Source: Daldinia sp. FL1419 (taxonomy: Eukaryota; Ascomycota; Sordariomycetes; Xylariales; Hypoxylaceae). Taken from it: a stretch of 55,101 bases of DNA. The notes beneath the pieces are model-generated. The model saw nothing but the letters and a program-made list of their open reading frames with translations. It ran no database searches and was not told the DNA's origin. The DNA lies in assembly GCA_025201765.1 (NCBI GenBank), contig MU623521.1, forward strand, positions 1 through 55,101, written 5' to 3'. The position numbers were made by a program, and so were the translations under genes. Positions 11,931 to 23,321 of the stretch are shown here, one piece after another. Each line of letters starts with the position of its first letter. Within the stretch, counting starts at the first letter, position 1.

Positions 11931-13489
11931 TTTTATTTAATTACCTTTAAATATTTTAAATTTTATACTTTATATACCCTACTACAATTTTAATATTTTT
12001 TTAATACTTTATATATTAAATTACCTTTTTTATAAATAAAATTTATATATTTACTACATTTAAATTACTTTTTATAATATTTTACAATATACTTAAAATA
12101 ATAATATTTAAAATATTATATTATTTTTATATTTTTTATAAATAATTTATAAAAATAAAATTTAATTTTTTATAATAATTTATTAATATAAAATTAATAA
12201 GCTATATTTAATCTATTAATCTTTATAATTAAGGTAATAAATTTAACTTTTAAATATTTTTTAAATATAAAATTAATTCTAAAAATTTTAATTTTATTCT
12301 TTTTTAAAAAGATTTTTATTAAATCTTATAAATTAATATAAACATTTTTTAAATTAATTATTTTTAGGTTTTTAATTATTATTGTAAAAACCTTATTTAT
12401 TTTAATTATTTTTTAATTAAATGTTTTTTTAATTTAATTTTAATTCTTTTTATATTATTTAATTTTAAATTAAAATATTATTATAATATTATTATTATAA
12501 AATTAATATATTATTATAATTTTATCTTTATTAATTACATTATTAATAATTTATATAATTTTTCTAAAATTTCTTTTTAATATTTCCTATAATTTCACCA
12601 TTATTTTAACCATAATTTTATATTAGAAATAAATTGGTATTATAATGGTAAAAATTTAAAACTTAATAATATTTTTAATAATTATAACTTAAAACTATTT
12701 TTATAATTTTTTAATATTATTTATTAATTTTAATTTTTTAATTATTATTTTTTTAATTAATTCTTTTATTTTATTTAATTTAAGATATTACTTTATTATT
12801 ATTTTTATTTTATAAATATTATAATATTAATATATATTTTCTACATATTTATTATCTTTTTAATTTTTACCTTTATTTCCATTATTAAATTATCAATTTC
12901 AAATTTAACTATTTTTATTAATTTATTAATTAATATTATAATTATATTTATTTTATTAAATTTAATTTTTATTTTTATTTTATTCCTTTTTTTTTTTTGT
13001 GATAATGGTTTCTAAGGTGGGCTCGTTCAAGCTGCAAACCTAACCATCCACCATCCATACATTATCCTTTTATCTCTTCCCAATAACACTACCATTATAT
13101 ATGCAATATAATGCCTTTCCATTACTTATTACAATATTAAATTTTTAATAAATCAAATTATATGACTTTTTATAAAGGTTTCGTAAAAAAACAATTAAAA
13201 AACCAAAAAATCTCTTTCAATCTTATCATCTTATTAACATTAATATAAAATTTACTTATATTAAATAACTCTTACCATCATTCATATATAGGCTATTATT
13301 ACCAAATAATAAAGACATCTATATTAAGCTATTATCTTTAAAAATTATTTTTGAAATCATCCTACATAATATAAACAATAAATATAATCAATTATTATCA
13401 GAGGTTATCCTAAGGGCTAATACAACCCTTAAATTTTTAAATAAGGTCTTTTATAAATAATTGATATATTAAAAGGTTATAAAAATTTT
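11931..13489. other. AT-rich DNA with one less mutated patch, no gene seen
   Basis: Nearly all is AT-rich and unassigned. A patch at about 13005-13135 keeps normal composition (GATAATGGTTTCTAAGGTGG, TTCAAGCTGCAAACC, ACCATCCACCATCC). It follows a long T run and has no second copy here. Around 13385-13440 there is an inverted match to about 36785-36835 (AGCCCTTGGGATAACCTC), so the right end belongs to the repeat cluster that follows. Confidence 0.45.
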
Positions 13490-15835
13490 AAAATAATTAT
13501 TTTATAGAATTAATAGGTTTTTATAAAGTAACTTCAATTATATGATTATATTATTTTAATTTAATATTTATATAATAAAAGTTATTTTATAAAACCCTAA
13601 CACTTCTACAAATAATTTATATTAGAATTTTTATAAATAAACCTCTAAGAATTATCTTTCTTATTTAATTAGTGTAAGTTCATTTTAATTCTTTAAAAAT
13701 TATTTTTATAGAACTTTTATATAATAATATATTTTTTTCTTTTTCTTTTAAACTATAAACTCTTAATATACCTTATTATTAATAAATAATCATTTTTATT
13801 AATTTTTTTTACTTAATCATTTTAATATCCTTTTTAAAATATAATAAACCGGTATAATATAATTATATAATGAAAATTATCCTAAAAAATTTCATTAATT
13901 TATAGAACACCTCCTTTTAAAATTTATATTAAATTAATAAAATGTAAATATATGATTATAATATATAATAAAAATATATAATAAGAATATGTAATATAGA
14001 TATGTAGTAGTAGTATATAATAAAAGTTATTTCAAAAGATTTTAATAAATATCTTTATAAAATTTATATATATTTCTTTAAATATAACTAAATCTTTAAA
14101 AATTACTTTCTTATTTAATTAATTCAAATTTTATATAATTTATTAAAAATTGTTTTTTTATAACTTTATATAAATAATATATATTTTTTCAACTTATATA
14201 ATCTTTGGTTACTATAAGTTAATTGAAGTGCAGAACATATTTTGTAAAAGTTATTAAAATTCTTATTAAATATATATTTATTTTTTTACTTAATTAATTT
14301 ATTTTTTTCTTTAAAATATAATTACTCTATATTTTTTAATTTATATAACCTCTAATATACTATAGGTTAATTAAAATGCAAAACATATCTTACAAAAGCT
14401 ATTAAAACTCTTATTTAATATAGAATATAAATTTCATCCTAATTATAAAGATTAAAAAATATTAAATTCATTTATATAATAATAACAAATTGGGGTAATA
14501 AGATCAGAACAAAATCTAATAATCCTTCTATCTATAAAACCAACCTTTCTAAAAATTGTTTTCTTATCTGATTAATTCAAATTTTCAAACACAAAATCAT
14601 CAATTTTTCCATAAAACTTCGTATAATAAAAATACAAGGCATATCCTACAAGAGCTACTAAAGCTCCTATTCAGTATTAATCCTAAATTAAAGCTTTTAT
14701 TTAATATATAAGCCTTTAAAAATTAATTCTTATCTAATTAGATCAAATTCTTATATATTAAGTTCTTAACAACTTAATAAGTTATTCTATAATTTCTTAC
14801 AATAATATACACCTTTTATACCTATAACCTCTTAAGCACTACCTACCATTACCAACAATCAACTTTATTAACCTTTTACCTATTTAATCACTTCAATATC
14901 TTCCTCAAAATATAATTACATTACATCTTAATAACTATTAAAACTCCTATTAAATTAATACTCTTATTCAATTAATATTCCTATTCAATATAAACCCTCA
15001 ACAATTAATTCTTATCTAATCAAATCAAATCCTCAAAAGTTAAATTCTCTATATAAAAATCAAACTCTTCAAAAAATCATTTTTTATAAAATTTCTTATA
15101 ATAATATATAACTTTTTTATTTTTAATTAAATATATCATTTTAAATATTAGTTTTTATTTAATATATAAACCTTCAGAAATTATTTTCTTATTTAATTAA
15201 ATCAATTTCTCAAACATAAGAACATCAATTTTTCTTATAATAAATAAAAGCTCTAATAATTTTTATAAAATATGCCCTACACTTCAATTAACCTATAACA
15301 AACCAAAAATTATATAAACTCAAAGATATAAGGTAATTATATTCTAAAAATAATAATAAGATAATCATATAAAAAAACTATTATACATAACTACTCAACA
15401 ATAATAACATATATAATAAAATTCTAAACAAAAGAAATATATAAATATTATTTATATAAAACTCTATGAAAAAAAACCTAAAAGAACTAATTATATAGAA
15501 CTTAAACTGATCAGGCAAGAAAACAACAGCTAAAGATCTATTTATATCCAAAAAAACATATATAAACCTTAAAGAAAAAAAGGGAAAATATTCCATAAAC
15601 CAATAGGATCTTATAAAATAACTCTTATTATATAATTATATTATCCTAATTAAATATATTCATATAAAGTTTAATAAAAATAATTTTTAAAAAATTATAA
15701 TAAATTTATTTTAATTAAATAAAAAATAATTTTTAAAGGCATATTTATATCCAAAAAGCTTATGGAGACTTTAAAAAAAATTATTTTATAAAAATTAAAA
15801 ATAATTTTAATTATATAATTACATTATTCCAATTT
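13490..15835 (-). repeat. Cluster of decayed M-family short elements
   Basis: Repeated blocks match the minus orientation of M, the element of about 400-440 bp best preserved at 47.1-49.6 kb. Landmarks recur several times: TATAAGTTAATTGAAGTGCAG (here 14214-14234, again near 14371), the decayed CCTACAAGAGCTACTAAAGC motif near 14644, and the TTTCTTATTTAATTA block. The copies are head to tail and partial. The apparent 71-codon frame at 15381-15596 (-) lies in one of these copies and is not a gene. The cluster abuts the left edge of the first gene island. Confidence 0.7.
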
Positions 15836-15839
15836 AATA

Positions 15840-16200
15840 TATAATTAAATATAACGTTAATTAATTAAAATATGATTAGATATAAGGTTAATAAAGTTGA
15901 TTAATTAAAAAAAAGTTAATAAAATTAAGATTAATGGTTAAATAATTAAGATATAATTGATTAATTAGGATGTGGTTGGGTTTAAGGTTAATGGATTATG
16001 GTTAATTAATTAAGATATAATTGAATATAAAGTTAATCAATTAAAAAAGGCTAATATAATTGGTTAATTAGAAAAAAGCTTATATATTTAATTAATAAAA
16101 TGTAAATAATTTATAAAACCTTTAAAATCTATAATTTTTTAATTTAAAAAAATATTTTAATATTTTAATTAAAAAAAATTAAATATATAATATTATTTAA
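15840..16200 (+). repeat. Imperfect GGTTAATTAATTAAGAT-type repeats; inverted partner at 24690-24930
   Basis: Degenerate units of about 35-45 bp containing GTTAATTAATTAAGATATAATTG-like sequence recur at 15850-16070. They run into AATTAGAAAAAAGCTTATAT and then AAAATGTAAATAATTTATAAAACC. The same order is present inverted at 24690-24930 on the other side of the gene island, where one unit keeps GGATATGGTTGG and GGCCAATTAGAAAAAAG. The island is thus flanked by inverted copies of one repeat. Confidence 0.65.
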
Positions 16201-16292
16201 AATTTAAAAATTATAAAATTAATTTAAAGGGTTAATATACTTAATAAAATCATTTTTTTCTTTATTTATATTAATAATTTTCCAATATAAAA

Positions 16293-16310
16293 CCTTAAGA
16301 AAACTTAAGG
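16293..16310. other. Perfect 7-bp inverted repeat at the island edge
   Basis: CCTTAAG-AAAA-CTTAAGG can form a hairpin exactly where the sequence switches from AT-rich repeat DNA to ordinary composition. It may be coincidental. Confidence 0.4.
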
Positions 16311-17167
16311 CATAACCTGTCCAACCTGTCACATTTCACCCGCCCTCATTAACCTCCCCTAACCAGCAACTCCATTCTCGTTGGATCCTCGTTGGACTTT
16401 CTTGGCCAATCCCCACGCCCTCTACCACCCCGCAACCCAATTTGCAACCCAATCGCTACATAGCAGACAAGTTTTTTTTTTTTTTTCTCTCATTAGCTAG
16501 CGAAGCTGGGCTCTTTGGTTACTTACAATCGAACCAACCTATACCTTGTCTATGTGCCTCACTTGTTCAAGTTCCTTCGACGTCTGATCATTTCCTTCTA
16601 ACTGACCGCATGTTCTGTTGTTCTGGTTCCCTTGTAGTCAACCTGCATTTCGCATGATCCGCGGCTGCGACTACCACTAGTACATCATCCAAACGCTTTC
16701 TACACTAGGTAGTACCGCCCACGATTTAACACTATTAATTTATCCCGTCGTTTGTTTATGGATAGCGCAGTCTATCTATAATAATTGATATAAACGACCC
16801 TAAACCGTTTGTTGCTTTTTGATCTATGGACACTTACATGCGTATTCGACAGATCGTTATCAATCTGCAACAGGATCACATATCATAAAACCTGGTCCAA
16901 TATTTCAGCCCAGCTGTTATGGTATTCTCCACAATCTGCCCACTCAGATTGCCGGTTGGCCGCATTCCAACGGTCTATAGTCAGCGTTACCAGGATCGTG
17001 CCAGGATATCGACGCGCCCCATCGCAAGCCGATCTTCCCCCACCATCGCCTACTGATATTTCCACCTTGTAATAGTCAAACTATGATTTTGGTCAATTGA
17101 TTGATCACCTAGACTGGGCTGCTGTTTGAAGGCGTAATTTCTTTTTTCCTCCGGCTTGTTGTCCGTC
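16311..17167 (+). promoter_or_regulatory. Upstream region of the RBR gene, normal composition
   Basis: About 850 bases of balanced composition precede the RBR start codon. They include a long T tract near 16471-16486 and CT-rich stretches (TTTCTTTTTTCCTCCGG just upstream of the start) of the kind seen in fungal promoters. Two open frames on + (16442-16657, 16809-17072) show no family features and are treated as chance. No transcription-factor site could be assigned. Confidence 0.4.
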
Positions 17168-19288
17168 ATGGCTGCAACTGTTCGGGAGCTGCCATCCTCA
17201 GGCCTAGCCAGTAGTTTAGACGATACTCTCCCTGAATTAAGAGAAGCCGACTATTTAGACCAGGTTCTACGGCTTTCGCCCGAGAATACCGAAGCGTACC
17301 TTAACAAGTTAATAATGAAGGCTACAAACTTGGGTATCACTTTTACAAGGCCGTCAAGTGCTGCCTCAATGAACAATAAACGAAACCCTTCTGGCGCTAA
17401 ATCGAGCATCACCATACACATAGATCATGCCCGCACTGTGTCTACGGGGTCACAAGGCTCCGCGAGTACGGCTCTCACATCCCATTCTTCGATTAATGGA
17501 GGTCTTGAACCTACAGGGCGAATTATCGCAAGGAAACGATCGAGGGCTCTTACGTTTGCCCAATATGAGAATTACCTCGCGCAAGTCGAGCCAAATCTCA
17601 CCCAACCTAAATTTGTGTCGCCCTCATCGACAGAGTCCAAATCCACACCGAGCATTTTCAGTGTTAGCACAAATAAAAGCTACCTGAGTTTTAGGAAAGG
17701 GCTATCTAAATTCCGGCGTAGACGGAAGACGCAGTCCCCCCTAAGAAATATCGTCATGTTTGTCCAACATCCTGGTAACCTGGATGTGCATTCAACTAAC
17801 AGCATTTTGTTATTGAATAGGTCATGTAGCGCATGCCGCGAAGATCTACAAATCGAACAGCCTCTTCAGAGGTTGCCATGTGGACATAGTTACTGCTCGA
17901 GATGTTTGAAAATTATGATCAATCAGGCAACGACTGACGAATCCAAAATGCCACCGCGCTGCTGCACTCAACCGATACCAGGGTCAATGATCAAATCTAT
18001 ATTATCACGTGAAGAACAACATAGATTCTTGAGAGCCGTGTTGCAGTTTAGTACTCCTTGGGGGTCGAGAGTATTTTGTTCCAACCCAACCTGCGGCGAG
18101 TTTATACCGCCGCGGGCTAAGTTCGACCCGAAGTACCCCTTCCAAACGACTTGTCGAAAATGTAAAACGGGAGTTTGCATCATGTGCAAGAGTGATGCTC
18201 ATCCTATAGGTCAAGATTGCCCAGACGATTGGGAACTGGATGCCGTCTTGAAGATGGGAGAGAAGTCAGGCTGGAGAAGATGCTACAAGTGTCGATCGCT
18301 TGTTGAGCTCGCGCAAGGTTGTACCCATATGACCTGCCGATGTCGAGCACAGTTCTGCTATATCTGTGGAGCAGTCTGGGATCAGATGGTAGGATGTCCT
18401 AATTTCTGTAACGGTGAGGCTGTGATGGAGGATCGTCGTCGTGAGGAAGAGGCTCGGGAGGCAAAGATCGCCGACGAAAAGGCGGCTGAGCAGAAAGCTG
18501 CTGCGCAGGAGACGGCGGAAATGCTAGAGGCGGCTAGGCGTTCCCATACATGCGATGAATTCAGAGTATTGCGGGAGGAGCAAATGAAAGAGATGGAGAG
18601 ATTCCGCGTTTTCGAGAGGAGGTCGAAATGGCTCATGTGGACAAGACACGCGCATGCGAAGCTTGCTCTCATGGAGAAGCACTCGGCAGCTATTGAGAGG
18701 ATGAACGAGCGGCATTGCAAAACGTCAACCAATCTCGAAGATCGTCAAGTCGCTGCTGAGATGGAATTACGCTCAGCATTAGAACAGAGCGAGAGAAATG
18801 TGCGGATTCGCCTCAAGCATATGGAGGCATACTGTGATGGCCTCGGCAAGAAACCAGATGGAAACATGCCTTCTCGAATTGTAACCGAACGGGATCTGAG
18901 GGAACTCGGGCAACAGTATAACGTTGAGAGGAATATGAAGCAACTCCACCAGGCCAAAATCAACGTTATGCGGGATAGACAAGCTAAAGCCCTCGAAGAG
19001 TTACTCGAAAGGCAGGAGTCAGAAATGAGTAAGCTAATCGAGAAGAACGGGAAAGAATTGGAGAGGCTTGAATCGGATTTTGCAGACGAAGAAGAGGCGT
19101 TGACAGCAACAATGACACAGCGCAGGGCATCACTTCAGAATCGATGGGAACTTGAGATGGAGGTAATGCGCAAGGAATTGGAGAATGATAAAGGGGTGAG
19201 TTACGCTCCAATGAGCTCCCCTGGATGGTTACATGACGATGATATGTCAGACATGTCAGACGAGGGCCTCCCTGCTGTAATCGAATAA
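17168..19288 (+). CDS. RBR-type (RING1-IBR-RING2) E3 ubiquitin ligase, coiled-coil C terminus
   Basis: A single exon of 706 aa. The frame is open four codons further up, but only through TTG, CTG-like and other codons; the first ATG (17168, G at -3) is the start. The RBR module is complete. RING1: Cys220, Cys223, Cys238, His240, Cys243, Cys246 and the PPRCC pair at 265-266. IBR: Cys304, 309, 329, 332, 337, 340, His345, Cys351 (C6HC). RING2: Cys372, Cys375, Cys385 in GCTHM, His387, Cys390, 392, 397, 400, 410, 414. RBR ligases accept ubiquitin from an E2 onto a RING2 cysteine before passing it to the substrate; Cys385 is the expected one. The N-terminal 200 residues are Ser/Thr-rich with a basic stretch (FRRRRK, about 182-187). 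Residues about 417-676 are highly charged and heptad-like, predicting a long coiled coil, and the tail is acidic. Substrate unknown. Composition is normal, with no RIP-type stops. Confidence 0.92.
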   Translation: MAATVRELPSSGLASSLDDTLPELREADYLDQVLRLSPENTEAYLNKLIMKATNLGITFTRPSSAASMNNKRNPSGAKSSITIHIDHARTVSTGSQGSASTALTSHSSINGGLEPTGRIIARKRSRALTFAQYENYLAQVEPNLTQPKFVSPSSTESKSTPSIFSVSTNKSYLSFRKGLSKFRRRRKTQSPLRNIVMFVQHPGNLDVHSTNSILLLNRSCSACREDLQIEQPLQRLPCGHSYCSRCLKIMINQATTDESKMPPRCCTQPIPGSMIKSILSREEQHRFLRAVLQFSTPWGSRVFCSNPTCGEFIPPRAKFDPKYPFQTTCRKCKTGVCIMCKSDAHPIGQDCPDDWELDAVLKMGEKSGWRRCYKCRSLVELAQGCTHMTCRCRAQFCYICGAVWDQMVGCPNFCNGEAVMEDRRREEEAREAKIADEKAAEQKAAAQETAEMLEAARRSHTCDEFRVLREEQMKEMERFRVFERRSKWLMWTRHAHAKLALMEKHSAAIERMNERHCKTSTNLEDRQVAAEMELRSALEQSERNVRIRLKHMEAYCDGLGKKPDGNMPSRIVTERDLRELGQQYNVERNMKQLHQAKINVMRDRQAKALEELLERQESEMSKLIEKNGKELERLESDFADEEEALTATMTQRRASLQNRWELEMEVMRKELENDKGVSYAPMSSPGWLHDDDMSDMSDEGLPAVIE

Positions 19289-20522
19289 TTGGCCTCGATA
19301 AACGTTCTGCCGAGTGCTCGTATGTTTGATGATTACTTATTCATGAAGAGATCAAGAATACCACATAACACGTGGCATTTGAATATCTCTTATTATCTGG
19401 AATTCATATGTCGTTAACACCCTCTGCTTATTTCTTCAGTGACCATATGGGATTTGGTGTGTTTAGGTACTCGGACGCGAGATGGAGAATGGGATTTTCA
19501 GATTTGTAACCTCGTGGGGTGTAAGAGTAGGGATTGCGTAACGTGCTAACAATGAGAAGAATCATTTCTCTTTTATTGGATATGCCTGACGATAACTGGC
19601 ACGGAACCAGAGGGGATTGAGACTAATCTTCAGATATAGTACACCTAAGGAAGAAGGCAATTGAGTTAAGAACGATCCATCAATAAAACACTATCCTTAG
19701 TCCTACGTTAGAATGCAAATATTGACCGCATCTTCATACCAACATAAAGCCTTTGCCATCACACGAATATGTATTAGGCCGCACAAGAAACCTGCGCTGA
19801 TGGTGATTGATAGGTAATGAGTATATGTTTTATTAGATTGGGTCATGCCATGACGAAGCTACTATGTATAAAGAACGAAAATATAGACACCCCATTCGAT
19901 CATCATCCTTAATATACGACCCTATAGACCCGAGTTAGCTAACATGCTTTAATAAAAAGAATCGGGTTGATAGTGTAGATTTGTGGGCACGTGTTCAGAA
20001 TATGTAAGAATTAAATGTCACCTTGCCACCCGATATAGCAGCTCCGGCGAGAGCGCCATCGAGATGGAATCAATCGCAAATTACCTCATCATAACAAGCA
20101 GATGCCGTGAAATGTGGCTTTCGAGCAAGGGAGAATAAAAGTAGGATCTTACCTGTTATCATGTAATTGAATGCAATCTCCTGTTAATTTTCCAACTTGA
20201 CAAGAAGGAAAGGTATTAAAATTTTTTTTTTGTCAAATTGGGTAGTTAGTAATTGTTCAAAGTAGAAAGTCGCGAGAAATTCTTTTAGAGGAGTGTAGGT
20301 AGGTAGGACCCCACTTTTGAGAATGAGCGCTAAATTTAGTGAGCTCGGGTACGGCTTAGGTGAAATTCCGGCTTAGCCCTAACTTCGCCCACACAACCTA
20401 GATTCTACTTCCCACGGCATTCTACGAATCTGCGGATTCCACGCGACCGAAAGAAAAGTTCAGCCCCAGGACAATTCAAGGTAAGGAGGGATTTGAGCCA
20501 ACACCACGACATCACCAAATCA
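19289..20522. other. Intergenic region between RBR gene and RPL14
   Basis: About 1.2 kb of balanced composition holding the RBR terminator region and the RPL14 promoter. No long open frame, tRNA or repeat was recognised. A long T run lies at about 20221-20230. A TAGCCCTAAC motif lies at 20374-20383. Confidence 0.5.
20374..20383 (+). promoter_or_regulatory. Telobox-like CCCTAA motif upstream of RPL14
   Basis: TAGCCCTAAC lies about 340 bases upstream of the start codon and about 150 before the likely 5' UTR intron. CCCTAA-type motifs are a recurring element of ribosomal protein gene promoters in several fungi. The link here rests on position and sequence only. Confidence 0.35.
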
Positions 20523-20687
20523 GTAAGTCTTTTTTCTTTCCTTGATATTCGACAACCAAATAATATCATAAGAAAAAAAAAACATAACAATCATCAGCAC
20601 CTCTTTCAATTGTCGTTTATCTCTTTCTATTACAATTATTATTATTTCCCCCCTCCTACTTTAATACCCACCTCTTTCTTCTAACAG
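20523..20687 (+). other. Probable 5' UTR intron of RPL14
   Basis: A good donor (CA|GTAAGT at 20523) and a pyrimidine-rich stretch ending TTCTTCTAACAG (acceptor AG at 20686-20687) bracket 165 bases ahead of the ATG. Introns in the 5' UTR are common in fungal ribosomal protein genes. The branch site is not clear, so the acceptor is uncertain. Confidence 0.5.
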
Positions 20688-20713
20688 TAAACTCTTATTA
20701 GCATACCGTCACA

Positions 20714-21224
20714 ATGGGCGACGCATCGATCGAATCCCCCGAATGGCGCAAGGTCGAGGTCGGCCGTATCGTCCTCGTCCAGGGCAACGGTCCCTACGCC
20801 GGTAGGCTAGCTGCTATCGTCGAGATCATCGACCACAAGCGCGTACGTTGAATCCTGGAATGGGCAATTTGAAAATAAGAGAATCTTTTATATTAACAAA
20901 ACTATCTAGGCTTTGGTTGATGGACCCTCGGCAGACCCCAAGTTGGTCGTTCCCCGACAAGCCATCTCTTTCGTCGACGTGCTCCTTTCCGACCTGAAGA
21001 TCCAGAAGCTACCGCGCGCAGTCCGAACGGGAACCCTAAAGAGTGCGTGGGAGAAGGCAGAGATCGATGCCAAATGGAAGGAAAGCAAGTGGGCCAAGCG
21101 AAAGGACCAAACCGAGCGAAGAAGGGCTCTTACCGACTTTGACCGATTCAAGGTCATGCGACTCAAGAAGCAACGACGATTCGAGGAGCGAAAGGCTCTA
21201 GCCAAGGTCAAGGCATCTGCATGA
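20714..21224 (+). CDS. RPL14: 60S ribosomal protein L14 (eL14), two exons
   Basis: Exons 20714-20842 and 20910-21224, 147 aa. The 67-nt intron has donor GTACGT, branch-like TTAAC and acceptor TAG, and lies between codons (HKR|ALVDGPS). The N-terminal part (WRKVEVGRIVLV, then GPYAGRLAAIVEIID) is the SH3-like fold of eL14, and the basic C-terminal half (KWAKRKDQ, RALTDFDRFKVM, KKQRR) is typical of the family. Length agrees with fungal eL14 proteins. It is a structural component of the large cytosolic ribosomal subunit. The start is the first ATG (ACAATGG context). A CT-rich leader with a probable intron and an upstream CCCTAA motif fit a ribosomal protein gene. The next gene downstream, EGD2, also works at the ribosome, but spacing of 1.2 kb gives no evidence of co-transcription. 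Confidence 0.95.
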
Positions 21225-22402
21225 GCGCGGTAGTATGGGGTATGAGGGGGGCGGGATGGTTGGTTCTGTTACAACGGTCTCTTTCAGCTAGAGAGGAGGG
21301 TAGTCTACGGATCTGGTCTGCATGAAATATGGCACATTGGCATGGGGTTGCTGGTTTCTTCTGATTCGTCTGGCAAGACCTGTATGTCACTCACAAAAAA
21401 TCTCGATGAGGTGACCGGCGTCAATGATACGGAAATTCACAACGAACCTCTCTGGCCTCTGAAGCTGTCTTCTAAGTGATTACATCTTGGCCGGGTAAAT
21501 ATTTCGTGTGCTATCATATGGGCACTATCCAGATTCTCGAGTTTGCACAACACAGGTGTTGGTTCGGCACGCAAGTTGACAATACAAATACCTCCGAGGG
21601 TCCCTAATATGTAACACCGGGTACTTAATGTCTCGCTCATCGTGAACCTCAGGTTGATTTGTGCCTTTTTTAATTTGCATCTTTTAAAAGCAAAATAGTC
21701 GAGTATATGGTACCTATTATGTACCTACGTATATGCTTTCCTATGGAAATCACATGCTGTAAAATTACGCATGTAATTCGATATGGACTATGTACCTTGT
21801 GTAGATGTACCTTGTGTAGATGTACTTGATATGTGTATGCGATTGAGCGCTACTCCCGCCACCCGGACATGTACCCACAGTACGTACAATACAATAGAGA
21901 GCACCTGCAAGCACCTTATGCAGAACCCACCATGCGTGGGAAATTGGGAAATACTGTAAATCCGTGTTCAGATTAGTGCGGGCACCTTTGGGCGTTTGCA
22001 AAACTGGCAAAACCCTAGGCCAAACAATTGAACAAAAGTTCACAGCTGTTAAGCAACTTTCCTTCATAACCGAACCACTCAACCCCCCTAGGTACAACCA
22101 ATCATCCCCGCTACCTAAACTTCGACGTCGTCTATTAAGCTGTCACGTTGGTAAGTCGTCTATGTTTTTATACTTTTATAGAATTTTGACTATTTTGACT
22201 ATTTTGATAAATTTTATTTGTTATTTTTTGTTCAAAAACCTAAGTGTGATTTCCTGAGGAAAAAATTGGAGAAAAAAAGTTGATTGTTGGCAAATCCAAA
22301 AATTTTGAGGGCTCGGTACCTCAACCCCACGATATCGCTCCCACCTCACACATCGCAGAATAAATAGCTAATTCCGACCCCACTAGACTCACAATTTCCA
22401 AT
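21225..22402. other. Intergenic region between RPL14 and EGD2
   Basis: Contains the RPL14 3' region and the EGD2 promoter. A 15-bp unit TGTACCTTGTGTAGA is repeated in tandem at 21791-21820 and begins a third time. A donor-like TTG|GTAAGT at about 22151 followed by T-rich sequence with TTTTGACTA repeats (22185-22205) could be a 5' UTR intron of EGD2, with several possible acceptors; I could not decide. Open frames here on either strand show no family features. Confidence 0.45.
21791..21825 (+). repeat. 15-bp tandem repeat, about 2.3 units
   Basis: Two identical copies of TGTACCTTGTGTAGA are followed by TGTAC. They lie in non-coding DNA 570 bases beyond the RPL14 stop. Confidence 0.85.
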
Positions 22403-23321
22403 ATGGCCAACCCCAGAGTCGAAGAATTACCCGACGAGGAGTCTAAGAAGGTTTCCGTTGAGGAGCACGAAGATGACGACAGCTCCGATTCTGAGATTGA
22501 GGTCGGCGAGGGTGGTGCTTCGGGCTCTACTGCCATCGTTCACTCTCGCAACGAGAAGAAGGCTCGCAAGGCTATCGAGAAACTTCACCTCACCCGCGTT
22601 ACCGGAATTACCCGAGTAACTCTACGACGACCCAAGAACGTAAGTTAAAAACAACATGCGAGAGAGAGAGAGAGAGAGAGAGGAATAAATTAAAAGGAAA
22701 TATCTGTCTGGGTTGGGGGTTGCGATATCAATCTAAGTAGCTAGGATTGTGCGCAAAAACAACAGTTCTATCTATTGTATACCCCTTCATATTTTTATAC
22801 CCTTGCGGGATGAGGGGAGTTACTCGACTGCAGCCGGGCTGGATTAGTTTGCTTGTCTGTGGCTAACAGTATCGCTCACAGATCTTGTTCGTTATTAACA
22901 ACCCGGAAGTCTACAAGTCGCCCAACAGCAACACCTACATGTAAGACCTTGCTACACTTCTATTAACCACTCGTTTAATATAACTAACAATTCCACTAGT
23001 GTCTTCGGCGAGGCCAAGATCGAGGACCTGAACTCTGCTGCCCAGCAAGCTGCGGCTCAGTCTCTTGCCGCTACTGGCGGTGACCACGACCACGTTGGTC
23101 ACGACCACAGCCACGGCGAACCTAGCAAGGCCGTCGAGGATACCGAGGAGAAGAAGGAGGAGGAGGATGACGACGATGAAGAAGTCGATGCCGAAGGGCT
23201 CGAGGATAAGGATATCGAGCTGGTTATGACTCAAGCCAACGTCAAACGGAACAAGGCCATCAAAGCACTGAAAGAAAACGATAACGACATAGTCAATTCG
23301 ATTATGGCGCTCAGCGTTTAG
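22403..23321 (+). CDS. EGD2: Nascent polypeptide-associated complex subunit alpha, three exons
   Basis: Exons 22403-22639, 22882-22940 and 23000-23321, 205 aa. Intron 1 (242 nt, GTAAGT...CACAG, branch GCTAAC) falls between codons after RRPKN. Intron 2 (59 nt, GTAAGA...CTAG, branch ACTAAC) splits an Ile codon in NTYI|VFGEAK. The acidic N terminus leads to the NAC domain (about 50-112: KKARKAIEKLHL, VTLRRPKNILFVINNPEVYK, YIVFGEAKIEDL). A linker rich in His and acidic residues (127-160) follows, then a C-terminal UBA domain (about 163-205: IELVMTQANV, ENDNDIVNSIMAL). With the beta subunit it binds ribosomes near the exit tunnel and contacts emerging chains. Length and architecture match fungal alpha-NAC. 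The His-rich DHDHVGHDHSH lies in the linker and is probably family variation. RIP-type DNA begins within about 200 bases of the stop, yet the frame is intact. Confidence 0.96.
22660..22683 (+). repeat. (GA)n microsatellite in EGD2 intron 1
   Basis: About 12 GA dinucleotides lie 20 bases inside intron 1. This makes the intron length likely to vary between strains. Confidence 0.9.

Noticed and set aside
16442..17072. Short open frames on + upstream of the RBR gene
   Set aside because: No family features, no good start context, and they lie in what looks like promoter or leader sequence.
17968..19211. Several minus-strand frames within the RBR gene
   Set aside because: They are antisense shadows of a gene with a complete, motif-rich + frame.
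19289..20522. A further gene or tRNA between RBR and RPL14
   Set aside because: No long frame, no splice-joined conserved protein and no cloverleaf or internal promoter box could be recognised.
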